From: Planctomycetota bacterium
Lineage (GTDB): Bacteria; Planctomycetota; Planctomycetia; Pirellulales; Lacipirellulaceae
Reading direction: 5' to 3'
Assembly: GCA_029259945.1 (NCBI GenBank)
Contig: JAJDEF010000012.1
Span: 124,001-188,000, forward strand
Length of the DNA: 64,000 nt
In this document: positions 1 through 10,048 of the stretch, in pieces
Layout: each line of letters opens with the position of its first letter
Position numbering within the stretch: position 1 is the stretch's first letter
Translations under genes and position numbers: made by a program
Notes under the pieces: generated by a model
The model's input: only the letters and a program-made list of their open reading frames with translations
What the model was told of the DNA's origin: nothing
Databases searched by the model: none

Positions 1-2
1 TC

Positions 3-314
3 CGAGATCGGCAAACCGAGATCAAAAAGCTGGGGGCCTTGGTCTTTGGCCTAAGCCCTGACGGGGTCGAAAGCCATGTGAAATTTCGTGACAAGTACCA
101 GCTGAATTTTCCGCTATTGGCTGACCTCGACCACAAGGTGGCCGAAAAATATGGCGCTTGGCGCGAAAAAAACATGTACGGAAAGAAATCGATGGGCATC
201 CAGCGGAGTACTTATCTGATCAATGCAGACGGTAAAGTTGCCAAACTCTGGAAACGGGTGAAAGTGGATGGCCACGATCAAAAGGTCATCGATGCCGTGA
301 AGGAACTGGAGTAG
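3..314 (+). CDS. bcp: Peroxiredoxin, Bcp/AhpC-TSA family (5' truncated by window edge)
   Basis: Reading frame open from the window start; LSPDGVESHVKFRDKYQLNFPLLADLDHKVAEKYGAW...GIQRSTYLI is typical of thioredoxin-dependent thiol peroxidases. Confidence 0.85.
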   Translation, partial: RDRQTEIKKLGALVFGLSPDGVESHVKFRDKYQLNFPLLADLDHKVAEKYGAWREKNMYGKKSMGIQRSTYLINADGKVAKLWKRVKVDGHDQKVIDAVKELE

Positions 315-535
315 TTCTAGGCACCGAAATCCACACAGAGCGCGGAGCTACGTAATCGGCATGGTCGTTTAGCGAACCGCGATCGGAACAGTGGCTGTGA
401 AACCCTTCCGCCCTTGCCGGTTCTTTAGTCAAACTTCAATAGAAATCACCGATTTTTTCTAGTTATGGGCCGGCTTCTCTGCCGTAAGCGTGTAGAGTTG
501 CGTTGAACACGGCAGACGCACACAGCTGTCGGAAG

Positions 536-579
536 GGTTGGGCGAGCCCGTGATTGGCTCCCCACTGGCTCACCCAACC
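536..579. terminator. 13-bp stem hairpin (1 mismatch) in intergenic region
   Basis: ggttgggcgagcc...ggctcacccaacc inverted repeat. Confidence 0.4.
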
Positions 580-766
580 TTGTTCACTTATCGCATTCGT
601 GCCGTCATTGCTTCTGATTGACTAGCTTCTTTGATCCGACGGTCGAGGCACCTGGAATGAACCCTGCCTGCAAGCAACGTGTCTTGTTGGCAGAAGAAAC
701 CAAGGTCACCCAGTGATCGCCTTTCTTTTGGCGTCACTCACCTCGAAACGAAGGAGGATCGCCGTC

Positions 767-1165
767 ATGACGCATGCAAAGCTTAATCGAGTTTTCGCAA
801 CGACGATGCCTAGGCCCCTCGATCAAAACATCGCGCTACGCCGACAAATGTCGGCGGCAGTTGCCAAGTTACGAGTTTCTAGTGATTCTGCTCCAGAGCG
901 TTTCGTTCAAGCACGCCTCACGCCGATCGACGAACGAGGTAACTGGAAGTCGTCGTTGGTCGTCGACATCAAAGACTTTAATGAACGTGGCATCACGTTT
1001 CACCACCAACTGCCGTTGAGCGCTCGACGCGCAATGCTAGTGATCGAGAGTCCTCAAGCCACGCGTTTCACCGCAGAAGTCGACCTCACGTGGTGCCGCT
1101 TTAATCGTACAGGCCGATATACCAGTGGCGGACGATTCGTCCAACTGGTCGGCAAAACCGCATAG
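767..1165 (+). CDS. PilZ-like domain hypothetical protein
   Basis: ORF with internal ATG at 767; basic, PilZ-like beta-rich sequence. Confidence 0.5.
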   Translation: MTHAKLNRVFATTMPRPLDQNIALRRQMSAAVAKLRVSSDSAPERFVQARLTPIDERGNWKSSLVVDIKDFNERGITFHHQLPLSARRAMLVIESPQATRFTAEVDLTWCRFNRTGRYTSGGRFVQLVGKTA

Positions 1166-1227
1166 CAAGTGAACGGCCCGCTGGAGTGCGTCGCTCCATC
1201 GGGTCGGGGTTTCTCCTCCCTCCCCCT

Positions 1228-1255
1228 GATACGGCCGCCCCCGGGCGGCCGTATC
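1228..1255. terminator. Perfect 13-bp stem GC-rich hairpin (gatacggccgccc-cc-gggcggccgtatc)
   Basis: Exact inverted repeat downstream of the 767-1165 gene. Confidence 0.6.
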
Positions 1256-1263
1256 TCGTTGGT
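1245..1263 (+). repeat. 19-bp direct repeat copy 1 (gcggccgtatctcgttggt)
   Basis: Exact match to 1947-1965. Confidence 0.9.
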
Positions 1264-1391
1264 AGCATTCACTCTGCATTTTGTTCCTGGAAATTATCTT
1301 CTTGAGAAAAGAAGCCCCTCCGATGAATTGTCTTTGACTTGGATCCAAATTGGGTGATAAGATGACCGATACGCAAACATCGGAGCAAACC

Positions 1392-1661
1392 ATGGATACG
1401 AATCAGACCCCGCAACAGATTATTACTTCTGCATTGCAATTGCCTCCTGAACAGCGAGCAGCAATCGCAGATGCTCTGCTGGTCAGCATTCCCATCGAGG
1501 ACTCCGAATATGGCGTTCTCGATTCGGCAACCGAAGTCGACGCTGCTTGGAGCGACGAAATCGAGCGTCGTCTCAATGACATCGACCGTGGTCGAGTGAA
1601 GACCATTCCAGCCGAGGAAGCCGAAAGGATGATCCGCGGCAATGAACGACCCGAAGTTTGA
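1392..1661 (+). CDS. Addiction-module antitoxin component (RelB-like, putative PF09720 type)
   Basis: Short ORF QQIITSALQLPPEQRAAIADALLVSI...EIERRLNDIDRGRVKTIPAEEA, overlapping a downstream RelE/ParE-like ORF; the ORF also has an upstream start at 1350. Confidence 0.75.
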   Translation: MDTNQTPQQIITSALQLPPEQRAAIADALLVSIPIEDSEYGVLDSATEVDAAWSDEIERRLNDIDRGRVKTIPAEEAERMIRGNERPEV

Positions 1662-1947
1662 GTATCATCCAGAAGCAATCTCCGAAGCGGCTGAAGCGTA
1701 CCGCTGGTATTTTGAACGTAGCGAAAAAGCAGCAGAAGGCTTTTGGCAGGAATTGCATCGGGCTCGTCAACTCGTAACCGGCCAACCTGAATCTTGGAAC
1801 CCTTATTTTCACGGCACAAGGTGTTTTCGATTGCATCGCTATCCTTTCGGCCTCGTTTACGTTCAACGAAGCAATTTGATCTTCGGTCTGGCCGTTGCCC
1901 ATCTCAAACGTCGCCCAGGTTATTGGCGCGATCGAATGACCCCATAG
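1642..1947 (+). CDS. RelE/ParE family toxin
   Basis: FEYHPEAISEAAEAYRWYFERSEKAAEGFWQEL...FPFGLVY-like core and C-terminal AHLKRRPGYWRDR; start overlaps the antitoxin 3' end. Confidence 0.8.
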   Translation: MNDPKFEYHPEAISEAAEAYRWYFERSEKAAEGFWQELHRARQLVTGQPESWNPYFHGTRCFRLHRYPFGLVYVQRSNLIFGLAVAHLKRRPGYWRDRMTP

Positions 1948-1965
1948 CGGCCGTATCTCGTTGGT
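1947..1965 (+). repeat. 19-bp direct repeat copy 2 (gcggccgtatctcgttggt)
   Basis: Exact match to 1245-1263; begins at the last base of the toxin stop codon. Confidence 0.9.
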
Positions 1966-1967
1966 TT

Positions 1968-1988
1968 GCAGTTTTTCTCGAAAACTGC
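1968..1988. terminator. 8-bp stem hairpin downstream of TA module (gcagtttt-tctcg-aaaactgc)
   Basis: Inverted repeat immediately after the toxin gene. Confidence 0.4.
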
Positions 1989-2109
1989 GAGGGAATTTGC
2001 CTTGGGCACCGACTACAGAATACACTCGGGGTTCTTCTAGGGGTTGGTAGCTTGGAACTCTCCTGCCCCGAGTTTCTTCGGAAAACTTGTATTCGAGAGG
2101 AGAAGAGTC

Positions 2110-2847
2110 ATGTCACGATTTTCTGTAGGTGCGGCGTGCGCGTTGCTGACACTCGTTGGACTGGCCCTAAGTGCGAGGCTAGGGGCACAAGAGGAAGGTA
2201 ATTCTCGCGACGTGGTTGCGTCACAAACAATGCTTCCCTATCACCGGATAGCAAAAAATGCGGAGGACCGTATTGAAGCTGTTCTCGACGGACGGCTGAA
2301 GGCTCCCATGGAATTTCTCGATATTCCGCTCGCCGATGTGATGACCCAAATTGCCGACGAGTATGAAATCCCCATTCAGTTTAACAACGCTGCATTAGAC
2401 GAAATTGCGATTAGCACAGATACCGAAATCACCTTGGCAACCTTACAAAACGTCTCGCTACGTACCGCACTCAACATCATGTTCAAGCAGCCTGGTCTCG
2501 AAGACTTGACCTACGTAGTCGAAGATGAGGTGTTGATGATCACGACCGAGGAACGGGCCAACGGGACCCTGCGCATTCACGTTTATCGTGTGGATGACTT
2601 AGACTGGGGTGTGAATCGCTCATCTTCCAAGGAAAATTACTACAGTTCTTTACCCCAGGTGATCGTTAGTGTCGTCGAAGTCGATTCTTGGCAAGAAAAC
2701 AATACGGGCGAAGGAACAATTCTTATAATGGAACCAGGGGTTCTTGTCGTGTCGCAAACGCGCAGGGTTCATCAAAAAATTGGCGAACTTCTCGACGATC
2801 TGCGAGATACTATTGCAGAAATTGAAGGTGCGAGTGGTGGCCTGTAA
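2110..2847 (+). CDS. Secreted protein with STN/secretin short-domain-like region
   Basis: Signal peptide MSRFSVGAACALLTLVGLALSARLGA; MEFLDIPLADVMTQIADEYEIPIQFNNAALDE...LRTALNIMF resembles STN-type domains common in planctomycetes. Confidence 0.6.
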   Translation: MSRFSVGAACALLTLVGLALSARLGAQEEGNSRDVVASQTMLPYHRIAKNAEDRIEAVLDGRLKAPMEFLDIPLADVMTQIADEYEIPIQFNNAALDEIAISTDTEITLATLQNVSLRTALNIMFKQPGLEDLTYVVEDEVLMITTEERANGTLRIHVYRVDDLDWGVNRSSSKENYYSSLPQVIVSVVEVDSWQENNTGEGTILIMEPGVLVVSQTRRVHQKIGELLDDLRDTIAEIEGASGGL

Positions 2848-2936
2848 CGAAAACCAGACCTTGCCGACTGGCAAGTAGGCGGCGATGATGGGGTTTGGCT
2901 TTCACCGATTGTCAGGCCCCTTTTTTATCAACTGTC

Positions 2937-3827
2937 ATGCAACTTGGCCCTACGCTTATTGTTGATACGTTTGCCGAAGCGTTTCGCATGCGGTACGTAC
3001 GGCTGATTGTCACGGCTGTCGACGAGTATTGGCTCGATGCGGCACTGCGTGAAACGACTGGATTCGCGTCGTCGATCATCGGCTGCGATGTCGAAATCGG
3101 CGTCGAGCGAATGCTTAATTCCAACGAAACGCCCGATGGTCGACCCGGGGCGACCGTATTGGCATTTGGCTTTTCGGTCGAAGCCTTGGCCAAGGCAATC
3201 CCAAACCGCATCGGGCAATGCACGATGACATGCCCCACCACGGCAGTGTTCAATGGCTTGCCCGACGCCGCCGAAACCATTCCCTTGGGGAATTATCTAC
3301 GCTACTTCGGCGACGGTTTTGAAGAGAGCAGGCTGATTGGTGACCGACCGCACTGGCAAATACCGGTGATGGACGGCGAGTTTTTGGTCGACGAAACCTT
3401 GGGCATCGCCCAAGGAGTTGCCGGGGGCAACCTAATTTTGCAGGGGGAAAATTCCCACGTAACGCTACAAGCTGCCCGTCGAGTTGCCGAAGTGCTCGCA
3501 CCCATCGAAAACGTAATCACCCCGTTCCCGGGCGGCGTGGTGCGATGCGGCAGCAAAGTAGGCTCGACCTACAAAAACTTGGTCGCCTCGACGAACGATG
3601 CCTATTGTCCCACGCTACGCGGTCGCGCGGAGAGCAAGCTAGTCGAGGGTGCTGCCTGTGCTTACGAAATTGTCATCGATGGCACCAACGAACAAGCGGT
3701 GGGCAAGGCCATGAAACTCGCCCTAGAAGCGGCCGCAGGCGATGACATCTTGGCCATCTCAGCAGGCAACTACGACGGCAAGCTCGGTAAGTTCCATTTC
3801 CATCTGCACGAGCTGCTTGAAGCCTGA
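2937..3827 (+). CDS. ftr: Formylmethanofuran--tetrahydromethanopterin formyltransferase
   Basis: TFAEAF..RYVRLIVTA, NRIGQCTMTCPTTAVFNG, PFPGGVVRCGSKVGS.YKNLVASTNDAYCPTL, AISAGNYDGKLGKFHFHLHEL are hallmark Ftr/FhcD motifs. Confidence 0.9.
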   Translation: MQLGPTLIVDTFAEAFRMRYVRLIVTAVDEYWLDAALRETTGFASSIIGCDVEIGVERMLNSNETPDGRPGATVLAFGFSVEALAKAIPNRIGQCTMTCPTTAVFNGLPDAAETIPLGNYLRYFGDGFEESRLIGDRPHWQIPVMDGEFLVDETLGIAQGVAGGNLILQGENSHVTLQAARRVAEVLAPIENVITPFPGGVVRCGSKVGSTYKNLVASTNDAYCPTLRGRAESKLVEGAACAYEIVIDGTNEQAVGKAMKLALEAAAGDDILAISAGNYDGKLGKFHFHLHELLEA

Positions 3828-4369
3828 TGGACAACCTACAGCGTGTGATTATTGTTGGCGGAAGTTGCACGGGAAAAACTACCCTGGCAAAGCTAATTGC
3901 CGAAAAACTTGGTGCTTCACGAATCGAATTGGACTCGATGTACTGGGGACCCGATTGGCAAGAAAACTCACCCGAGCAGTTTCGAAACTGCGTCAAACAA
4001 GCCGTTGCCCAGCCACGTTGGGTTTGCGATGGAAACTACACCTTTGTTCGCGATATTACGTGGCCTCGCGCGACGATGCTTATATGGCTCGACTACCCGT
4101 TGCCAATGGTTTTTTTGAGGGCGATCCGTCGCACTTTCAGCCGTGTTTTTCGACAAACGGCACTCTACTCTGGGAATAAAGAGACGTTTATGCTTAGTTT
4201 TTGTAGTCGAAAGTCGATTCTCTTGTGGGTTCTGCAATCTCACCACAAACGGCACAAGCAGATGGATCAACTTCTGAAGCAGCAAGAAAACTCACACTTG
4301 CATGTTATACAGTGCAAGAAACCGGCGGACTTAGATTTATTTCTCTCGAAAATCAAATCTGAACATTAA
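3827..4369 (+). CDS. P-loop ATPase/kinase, adenylate kinase/FlaR topology-modulation-like
   Basis: RVIIVGGSCTGKTTLAKLIAEKLG Walker A and ELDSMYWGPDW; ATGA overlap with ftr. Confidence 0.7.
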   Translation: MDNLQRVIIVGGSCTGKTTLAKLIAEKLGASRIELDSMYWGPDWQENSPEQFRNCVKQAVAQPRWVCDGNYTFVRDITWPRATMLIWLDYPLPMVFLRAIRRTFSRVFRQTALYSGNKETFMLSFCSRKSILLWVLQSHHKRHKQMDQLLKQQENSHLHVIQCKKPADLDLFLSKIKSEH

Positions 4370-4606
4370 TAGCCCACTTTCTTCGCGCCTTTGCGCCTTT
4401 GTGAGAGATTTTTTGTAGCTCAGCCACTCGAAATCAGGTGTTCGAACGTCACCCGCAGACAGCGTTCCTAGGTACCCATGTTGCCAACTATCCCGATTAT
4501 TGCCCGCTAAAACAGTTGTACAGCAACACGTGAGCTTGCTAAACTTAAGCTGCAGGGGTTGTCCGTTGGATAAGCCCGAATTTATCTTCTCAGGAAAATC
4601 GAAGAC

Positions 4607-6139
4607 ATGACTCTTGAAGCCGACGTGCCAGAGCCAACCTCCTCCGAGACGGACTCTAGCGAAACCTCCTCTTCTCCGAGCCTCGAAACCGCCTCGCAAC
4701 CCGCCTCGGTGGACAAGGCGGATGTTGTGACCAGCGAACCGGTCAGCGAGGCCCCGCCTGCGGAACGACCCAGCGAACGAATTCAAATCGGGACGCAGCG
4801 CGAGAAAGACTCTGCAGAGCAGGCTCAAGCAAAACCCTTGTTGCCTGGTAGCGAGACTCCCTCAGAGCCGGAGCCCACAAAAAGCAACTATCCACCGCCC
4901 AACGTCCGCGATCAACTATCGCCAGAACTCGAGCAAGAACTTGAAGCAGCCCTGGGTGGCGAATCGCTAGACTCGATTATCGAAAGCTCGGCCACGCCTG
5001 CCGCCACGGGCGACGAACTATCGCCAGAAACAAAGCTGACTGGCAAGGTCACCAAAATTCACCGCGAAGATATCTTTTTAGAACTAGGCGGACGCAACCA
5101 AGGGCTGCTGCCTCTTAAACAGTTCGAGAAAACCGCTCCACCAGAAATTGGCTCCGAGATCGAAGTCGTGGTGACTCGCTACGATGCAGAACAAGGGTTG
5201 TATGAAGTCTCGTTGCCCACCGCAGCGGTTTCTGTGGCGAACTGGAATGAAGTGCAGGTCGGGCAAATCCTGGATGTGACGGTCACCGGCTCGAACAAGG
5301 GTGGGCTGGAATGCCAAGTTTCAGGGATTCGCGGTTTTATCCCTATGGGGCAAATTTCGATCTACCGTGTCGAAACCCCGGAAGAATTTGTCGGGCAGAA
5401 ACTAAACTGTGTGATTACCGAAGCCAACCGTGACAAGCGCAACTTAGTGCTCAGCCATCGGGCTCTGATGGAGCGTGAGCGCAAAGCGCAGCGAGAAAAG
5501 TTGCTGACCGAATTAGAACCAGGCCAAACCCGCGAGGGGGTGGTTCGCAGCTTGCAAGATTTCGGTGCGTTTGTCGACCTAGGAGGCATCGACGGGTTGA
5601 TCCATGTAAGCCAATTGAGCTGGGATCGAGTGGCTCATCCCAAGGATGTGCTGCAAGTGGGGCAAACGGTCTCGGTTCGTATTGAGAAAGTCAATCAAGA
5701 GACCGGCAAGATCGGGCTCGGCTATCGCGAATTGGCAGATAACCCCTGGGACGATGTTGCCAGCAAATACGGTGTTGGTTCGCGTATTAAAGGCACCGTG
5801 ACCAAGCTGATGCAGTTCGGAGCCTTTGTGAAGCTCGAACCAGGCGTTGAAGGTTTGATTCACATTTCTGAAATGGGCCACGGCCGGGTTAACCGTGCCG
5901 GCGACGTAGTTAGCGAGGGGCAAGAAGTCGAAGTGAAAGTCTTGTCGGTCGACACCAACGCACAACGCATCGGCTTGTCGCTAAAGGCCCTCATGCCAGA
6001 GCCAGAAAAGTCGACCGTGAAGAAAGAAGATTATCCTCCTGCGGAATCGATCAAACGACGCAATCGAGAATCAGACAAGCATCTCAAAGGTGGCATCGGT
6101 GGCCCCTCCGGCGGCGAACAGTTTGGCTTGAAGTGGTGA
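4607..6139 (+). CDS. S1 RNA-binding domain protein (ribosomal protein S1-like) with acidic N-terminal extension
   Basis: Repeated S1 motifs: [29 protein letters not shown] and [28 protein letters not shown]. Confidence 0.9.
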   Translation: MTLEADVPEPTSSETDSSETSSSPSLETASQPASVDKADVVTSEPVSEAPPAERPSERIQIGTQREKDSAEQAQAKPLLPGSETPSEPEPTKSNYPPPNVRDQLSPELEQELEAALGGESLDSIIESSATPAATGDELSPETKLTGKVTKIHREDIFLELGGRNQGLLPLKQFEKTAPPEIGSEIEVVVTRYDAEQGLYEVSLPTAAVSVANWNEVQVGQILDVTVTGSNKGGLECQVSGIRGFIPMGQISIYRVETPEEFVGQKLNCVITEANRDKRNLVLSHRALMERERKAQREKLLTELEPGQTREGVVRSLQDFGAFVDLGGIDGLIHVSQLSWDRVAHPKDVLQVGQTVSVRIEKVNQETGKIGLGYRELADNPWDDVASKYGVGSRIKGTVTKLMQFGAFVKLEPGVEGLIHISEMGHGRVNRAGDVVSEGQEVEVKVLSVDTNAQRIGLSLKALMPEPEKSTVKKEDYPPAESIKRRNRESDKHLKGGIGGPSGGEQFGLKW

Positions 6140-6172
6140 TTGCAGCCGGTCGTTTCGATGGAATTGTAATTG

Positions 6173-7135
6173 ATGTTTCATTGGGATAGAGGTCTGTTTC
6201 TTACTGCGGCCGGGTTGGCCGTCGACGTCCCCCGACGGCAGAAGCTTGGGTTTATGTCGCATGCCCATGCGGATCATATTGCTACCCATGAGCTAGCCCT
6301 ATGTACCCCCGAAACCGCTGCCCTCTATCGTCATCGCCGCGGAGCACATCGTCGCACTCGTGAGCTGCCCTACCGCGAGCCGATGCAACTCGGCCCCTTG
6401 CAACTAACCACCTATCCCGCGGGCCATTGTCTGGGCTCAGCAATGCTGTTGGCCGAAGATGAGCAACGATCGCTTCTGTTCACAGGCGACTACAAGCTTG
6501 GTCCGTCTGCGACCAGCGAACAAGCAGAAGTTCCGCGTGCTGACATTCTTGTGATGGAGTGTACCTTTGGCCGGCCAAAGTATCGGATGCCGCCGCGCGA
6601 AGAAGTGGTTTACGAACTGATCGAGCTGGTCCGTCGTTGCCTAGCCAACGGACAAACGCCGGTGATTCATGCTTACGCCCTGGGTAAAGCCCAGGAGGTC
6701 ACCAAACTATTAACCGACGTAGGCATTGCCGTGCAGCAGCATCCGATGACCTACGCTGTTAGCGAAGTCTACCGTGAATGCGGAGTCGACCTCGGCCAAG
6801 TCAGCGTTTACAAGGGCGAACCGAACCCGGGGCAGGCCGTGATCACTCTGCCACGCGGTATGAAATCGCATCGACTGGCGGGTCTTAAAAACCCCGTGAG
6901 CATTGCGGTGACCGGTTGGGCAATCGACTCGAGTACAAAATACCGCCAGCGCGTCGACCATGCCCTGCCGTTGACCGACCATGCCGACTTCAACCAACTA
7001 CTAGAAACCGTTGAATTGGTCGGCGCAAAAGCGATTTATTGCACGCATGGACCACGAGAATTTGTCGAACATCTTCGGACCGAAGGCTACAACGCGTTTC
7101 CGGTCACCGGCAGCTATCAGACTCGGATGTTTTAA
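6173..7135 (+). CDS. MBL-fold (beta-CASP/RMMBL-like) exonuclease, mRNA 3'-processing-factor family
   Basis: SHAHADHI motif, PAGHCLGSAM, FTGDYKLG, TDHADFNQLLE, THGPREFVEHL. Confidence 0.8.
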   Translation: MFHWDRGLFLTAAGLAVDVPRRQKLGFMSHAHADHIATHELALCTPETAALYRHRRGAHRRTRELPYREPMQLGPLQLTTYPAGHCLGSAMLLAEDEQRSLLFTGDYKLGPSATSEQAEVPRADILVMECTFGRPKYRMPPREEVVYELIELVRRCLANGQTPVIHAYALGKAQEVTKLLTDVGIAVQQHPMTYAVSEVYRECGVDLGQVSVYKGEPNPGQAVITLPRGMKSHRLAGLKNPVSIAVTGWAIDSSTKYRQRVDHALPLTDHADFNQLLETVELVGAKAIYCTHGPREFVEHLRTEGYNAFPVTGSYQTRMF

Positions 7136-7377
7136 TGTGCGAACAGTTTTACAGCGCAATTGGGCAAACCTTAACGATTGCTCGAGGTGATAGCACAGCG
7201 ACCGGTTGGGCTGTGACGACTGTAGCACCTCCTCTCATTCTTCCAGCGCCGATGATAGGGGTTTTGCTGGTTTCTCCAGGCTAAGGTAGTCGAATTTGAA
7301 ACTACGGATTGCCCGAATCAGAGCCTCTTGTGCGCGCTGAAGCAACGGGACAATTCTTTCCCAGGGAAGGGTAAACG

Positions 7378-8763
7378 ATGAAAGATTGTTGTAGATCGAG
7401 CCTAAAATTCTTAGGTGCTATGCTGCTTGCCGGATGCTGCATTCGCGTTGCAGCCGCAGAAAATTGGCAAATCTCCAATGCGCAAGAAACTACTGTCTCG
7501 AATCAACCGCGAATGGCGAGTTTAATTTATTCGTCGGATCTGGCTGAGCCAAAAAATTCTTACACAACGCCACACCCTAGGGCGAACTCCCAAGGAAATA
7601 AATATTGGACTTTTCCGAACGAGGACCAAAGCGGACCAGTGCTACAGCTACCGGCGATCGTGCGATTGCCACCAACGACACCTTCCCGCATCCAAAATTC
7701 GCCGGAAGAGCATATTTTGGAGGACGACCCAGTCGCCTCGTTGCTTGCGCCCCAAGCAATGATTGTTTCCAATCCAAAGACGGAGGAAACTTTCGTTGCT
7801 CCCGAAGCGCCTTCGAACGACAAGGTGGATGAGAACGAAGACCTCTCGGCAGAAGAACACGCGATCGTCGCCGCGGTGATTGGTGATCGCCGAGCGGTTA
7901 CCACGGGGGTGCTCACCGATCAGCGCATCAACCAACAAGCGCAAATGAAGATTCGACGCGCTTATGCAATGGCTGGCCGCGGGGCCTACTACGCCTCGCG
8001 TCAAGAATTGATCGAAGTGCTGCGGATGATCTCCCTAAGTAAAGATGCCGAGCAAGGCAAAGCCAAACAAACACTAGATTTGGCCGCAGGCTTGCGTGCC
8101 TTGCAAGAGGCAGAAGACTTCGCCCCCCGCGGTACACAACTCGAAGCCGATCTGGCGATTGACGTAATTTGTGCCTCGCATCGGACGCCCGTGGCGCGTC
8201 AAATAAAGTCCAATGAACTTCTTCCACGTCAGATGATGGATTGCTATTTCCGATATGCCCAACTCAAGTTGGCTTCCGCAGTGAAAGACGAACCCGCCGG
8301 ATCGATGGCACTTCACGCACTCGGCAAACTCAACAGTCGCTTGAATCGCGTGGAACCAGAGAAGCATCGTTTGGCACATCGTCTCGCGGTTGCTTTCCAA
8401 CAAGCCGCCTTGTTGGCGCACGACCAAAATCACTTGGCAGCCCACGAATTGGCAGTGCTGCTAGCCGATTCGGGTCACTATGCCGAGGCAGAACAATTGC
8501 TGAAACAGGTAGTCGGACGTGAGCCAAACGCAATCGTTTATCGCAATTTGGCCCGCGTGCAGGAAAAGATGGGCCAATCGCAACAAGCTGCCACCAACCG
8601 CGACTACGCACAACAACTGGTTCAACGGGGAGCAGGGGGCCCTAGCAATGTCCAATGGGTATCGCCCCAAGATTTTTCTCGCATGAGTGGCAACTCCACG
8701 CGGTTTGCCTCAACGACGTCGCATCCCCCATCGAGTCCAGCCCCCGCCCCTAACTGGCGATAG
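7378..8763 (+). CDS. Secreted TPR-containing protein
   Basis: N-terminal signal sequence; C-terminal TPR-like ELAVLLADSGHYAEAEQLLKQVVGREPNAIVYRNLARVQEKMG. Confidence 0.65.
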   Translation: MKDCCRSSLKFLGAMLLAGCCIRVAAAENWQISNAQETTVSNQPRMASLIYSSDLAEPKNSYTTPHPRANSQGNKYWTFPNEDQSGPVLQLPAIVRLPPTTPSRIQNSPEEHILEDDPVASLLAPQAMIVSNPKTEETFVAPEAPSNDKVDENEDLSAEEHAIVAAVIGDRRAVTTGVLTDQRINQQAQMKIRRAYAMAGRGAYYASRQELIEVLRMISLSKDAEQGKAKQTLDLAAGLRALQEAEDFAPRGTQLEADLAIDVICASHRTPVARQIKSNELLPRQMMDCYFRYAQLKLASAVKDEPAGSMALHALGKLNSRLNRVEPEKHRLAHRLAVAFQQAALLAHDQNHLAAHELAVLLADSGHYAEAEQLLKQVVGREPNAIVYRNLARVQEKMGQSQQAATNRDYAQQLVQRGAGGPSNVQWVSPQDFSRMSGNSTRFASTTSHPPSSPAPAPNWR

Positions 8764-8811
8764 AAATCAAAACACCATCACTTTCCCTCCACCAGCGAAA
8801 GCCCACCAGAC

Positions 8812-10014
8812 ATGAAGCTTCCAACGAGGACCATTCGTAGGTCGCTATTTGCTGTGATTTCCTTCTCGGTTTTTGCTGGGTGGGTGATCTCAGGCTCTCG
8901 TTCTTGCCAAGCTCAAGCGTTGGGTCCTTCGGCTCCGCACTCTATTTTAGGCGTGGATAGCGGCGCAAGCAGTTGCGGACGGGGTGAACCCGGCTGGGAA
9001 GCGCAAGGGTGCATCGATTGGCAAGCCTACGCCCAAGGCGAATACGTAGGCCACGCACGGATGCCTCATGTGGCCGAGTATCGCATTCGCGTGGACGATC
9101 AGATTGCGTTTGTCTTTCGTCTCACTCGCGAGGAGACATCGAAGCCTTACGAACTGCAGGTTGGTGACCGAATACGCGTGGAGTCGCTGACCGGCGATAA
9201 TGCGGCAGCACCTCAAGACTCGCCAGAAAACGATAATATCGGCCGAGAATTGGTCGTGCAGCCCGACGGAACAATCAGCTTGCCGTTGCTCGGTCAGGTG
9301 CGTGCAGCACGCATGACGATCGACGCGCTACGCGAGCATCTTGAAGAACGTTACAAAAAATATTATCGGGTGCCAACCATTACGGTCACGCCAATCAACG
9401 TAAACACCCGGCTGCAAGATTTAATCGAGTCGGTTGATGCTCGACAAGGCTCTGGCGGGTTGCAGTTACAGGTGTCGGTCACCCCGGCAGGCAAGCTTTA
9501 TTTACCAGGTCTCGGATCGGTCATGGCACATGGTTTGACGCTTGAAGAGTTAAAATTTGAAGTCGACGCTCGCTATAGTGCAACGATTCCGGGCGTCGAC
9601 GTGACGCCGGTGCTGGTCCAGCGGGCCCCTCGCTTTGTCTATGTGCTTGGCGAGGTGGGCAATCCAGGGCAGTTTACGCTCACCAGCCCAACCACTTTGA
9701 TGGGAGCCATCGCGATGGCGGGCGGATGGAACCAAGGTGCGAATCTGCGTCAGGTGGTCGTTTTTCGCCGCGGCGAAGATTGGCGGCTGAAGGCCACCAT
9801 GCTCAACATAAGAGGTGCCCTCTATGGCCACCGTCCTGCCCCCGCCGACGAAATTTGGATTAACGATTCCGACATTATCGTAGTAACGAAGTCACACATC
9901 CAAGTCGCTGATGAGGTGATCGATCAAGTTTTCACCCGGGGACTGTATGGCCTGTTCCCGCAATTCGCGAACGGAATTTTTAACTTCGATAACTTTAGCT
10001 CGATCGGCAATTGA
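8812..10014 (+). CDS. Polysaccharide biosynthesis/export protein (Wza-like, SLBB domains)
   Basis: LQVGDRIRVESL...VQPDGTISLPLLGQVRAARMTIDALREHLEERY; FVYVLGEVGNPGQFTLTSPTTLMGAIAMAGG. Confidence 0.85.
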   Translation: MKLPTRTIRRSLFAVISFSVFAGWVISGSRSCQAQALGPSAPHSILGVDSGASSCGRGEPGWEAQGCIDWQAYAQGEYVGHARMPHVAEYRIRVDDQIAFVFRLTREETSKPYELQVGDRIRVESLTGDNAAAPQDSPENDNIGRELVVQPDGTISLPLLGQVRAARMTIDALREHLEERYKKYYRVPTITVTPINVNTRLQDLIESVDARQGSGGLQLQVSVTPAGKLYLPGLGSVMAHGLTLEELKFEVDARYSATIPGVDVTPVLVQRAPRFVYVLGEVGNPGQFTLTSPTTLMGAIAMAGGWNQGANLRQVVVFRRGEDWRLKATMLNIRGALYGHRPAPADEIWINDSDIIVVTKSHIQVADEVIDQVFTRGLYGLFPQFANGIFNFDNFSSIGN

Positions 10015-10048
10015 GGTGGCCGAGACTTCGCCGACCAGGACGGGCGGG

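Noticed and set aside
3742-4179. 145-aa + ORF overlapping ftr and the kinase
   Set aside because: Out of frame with two well-supported coupled genes.
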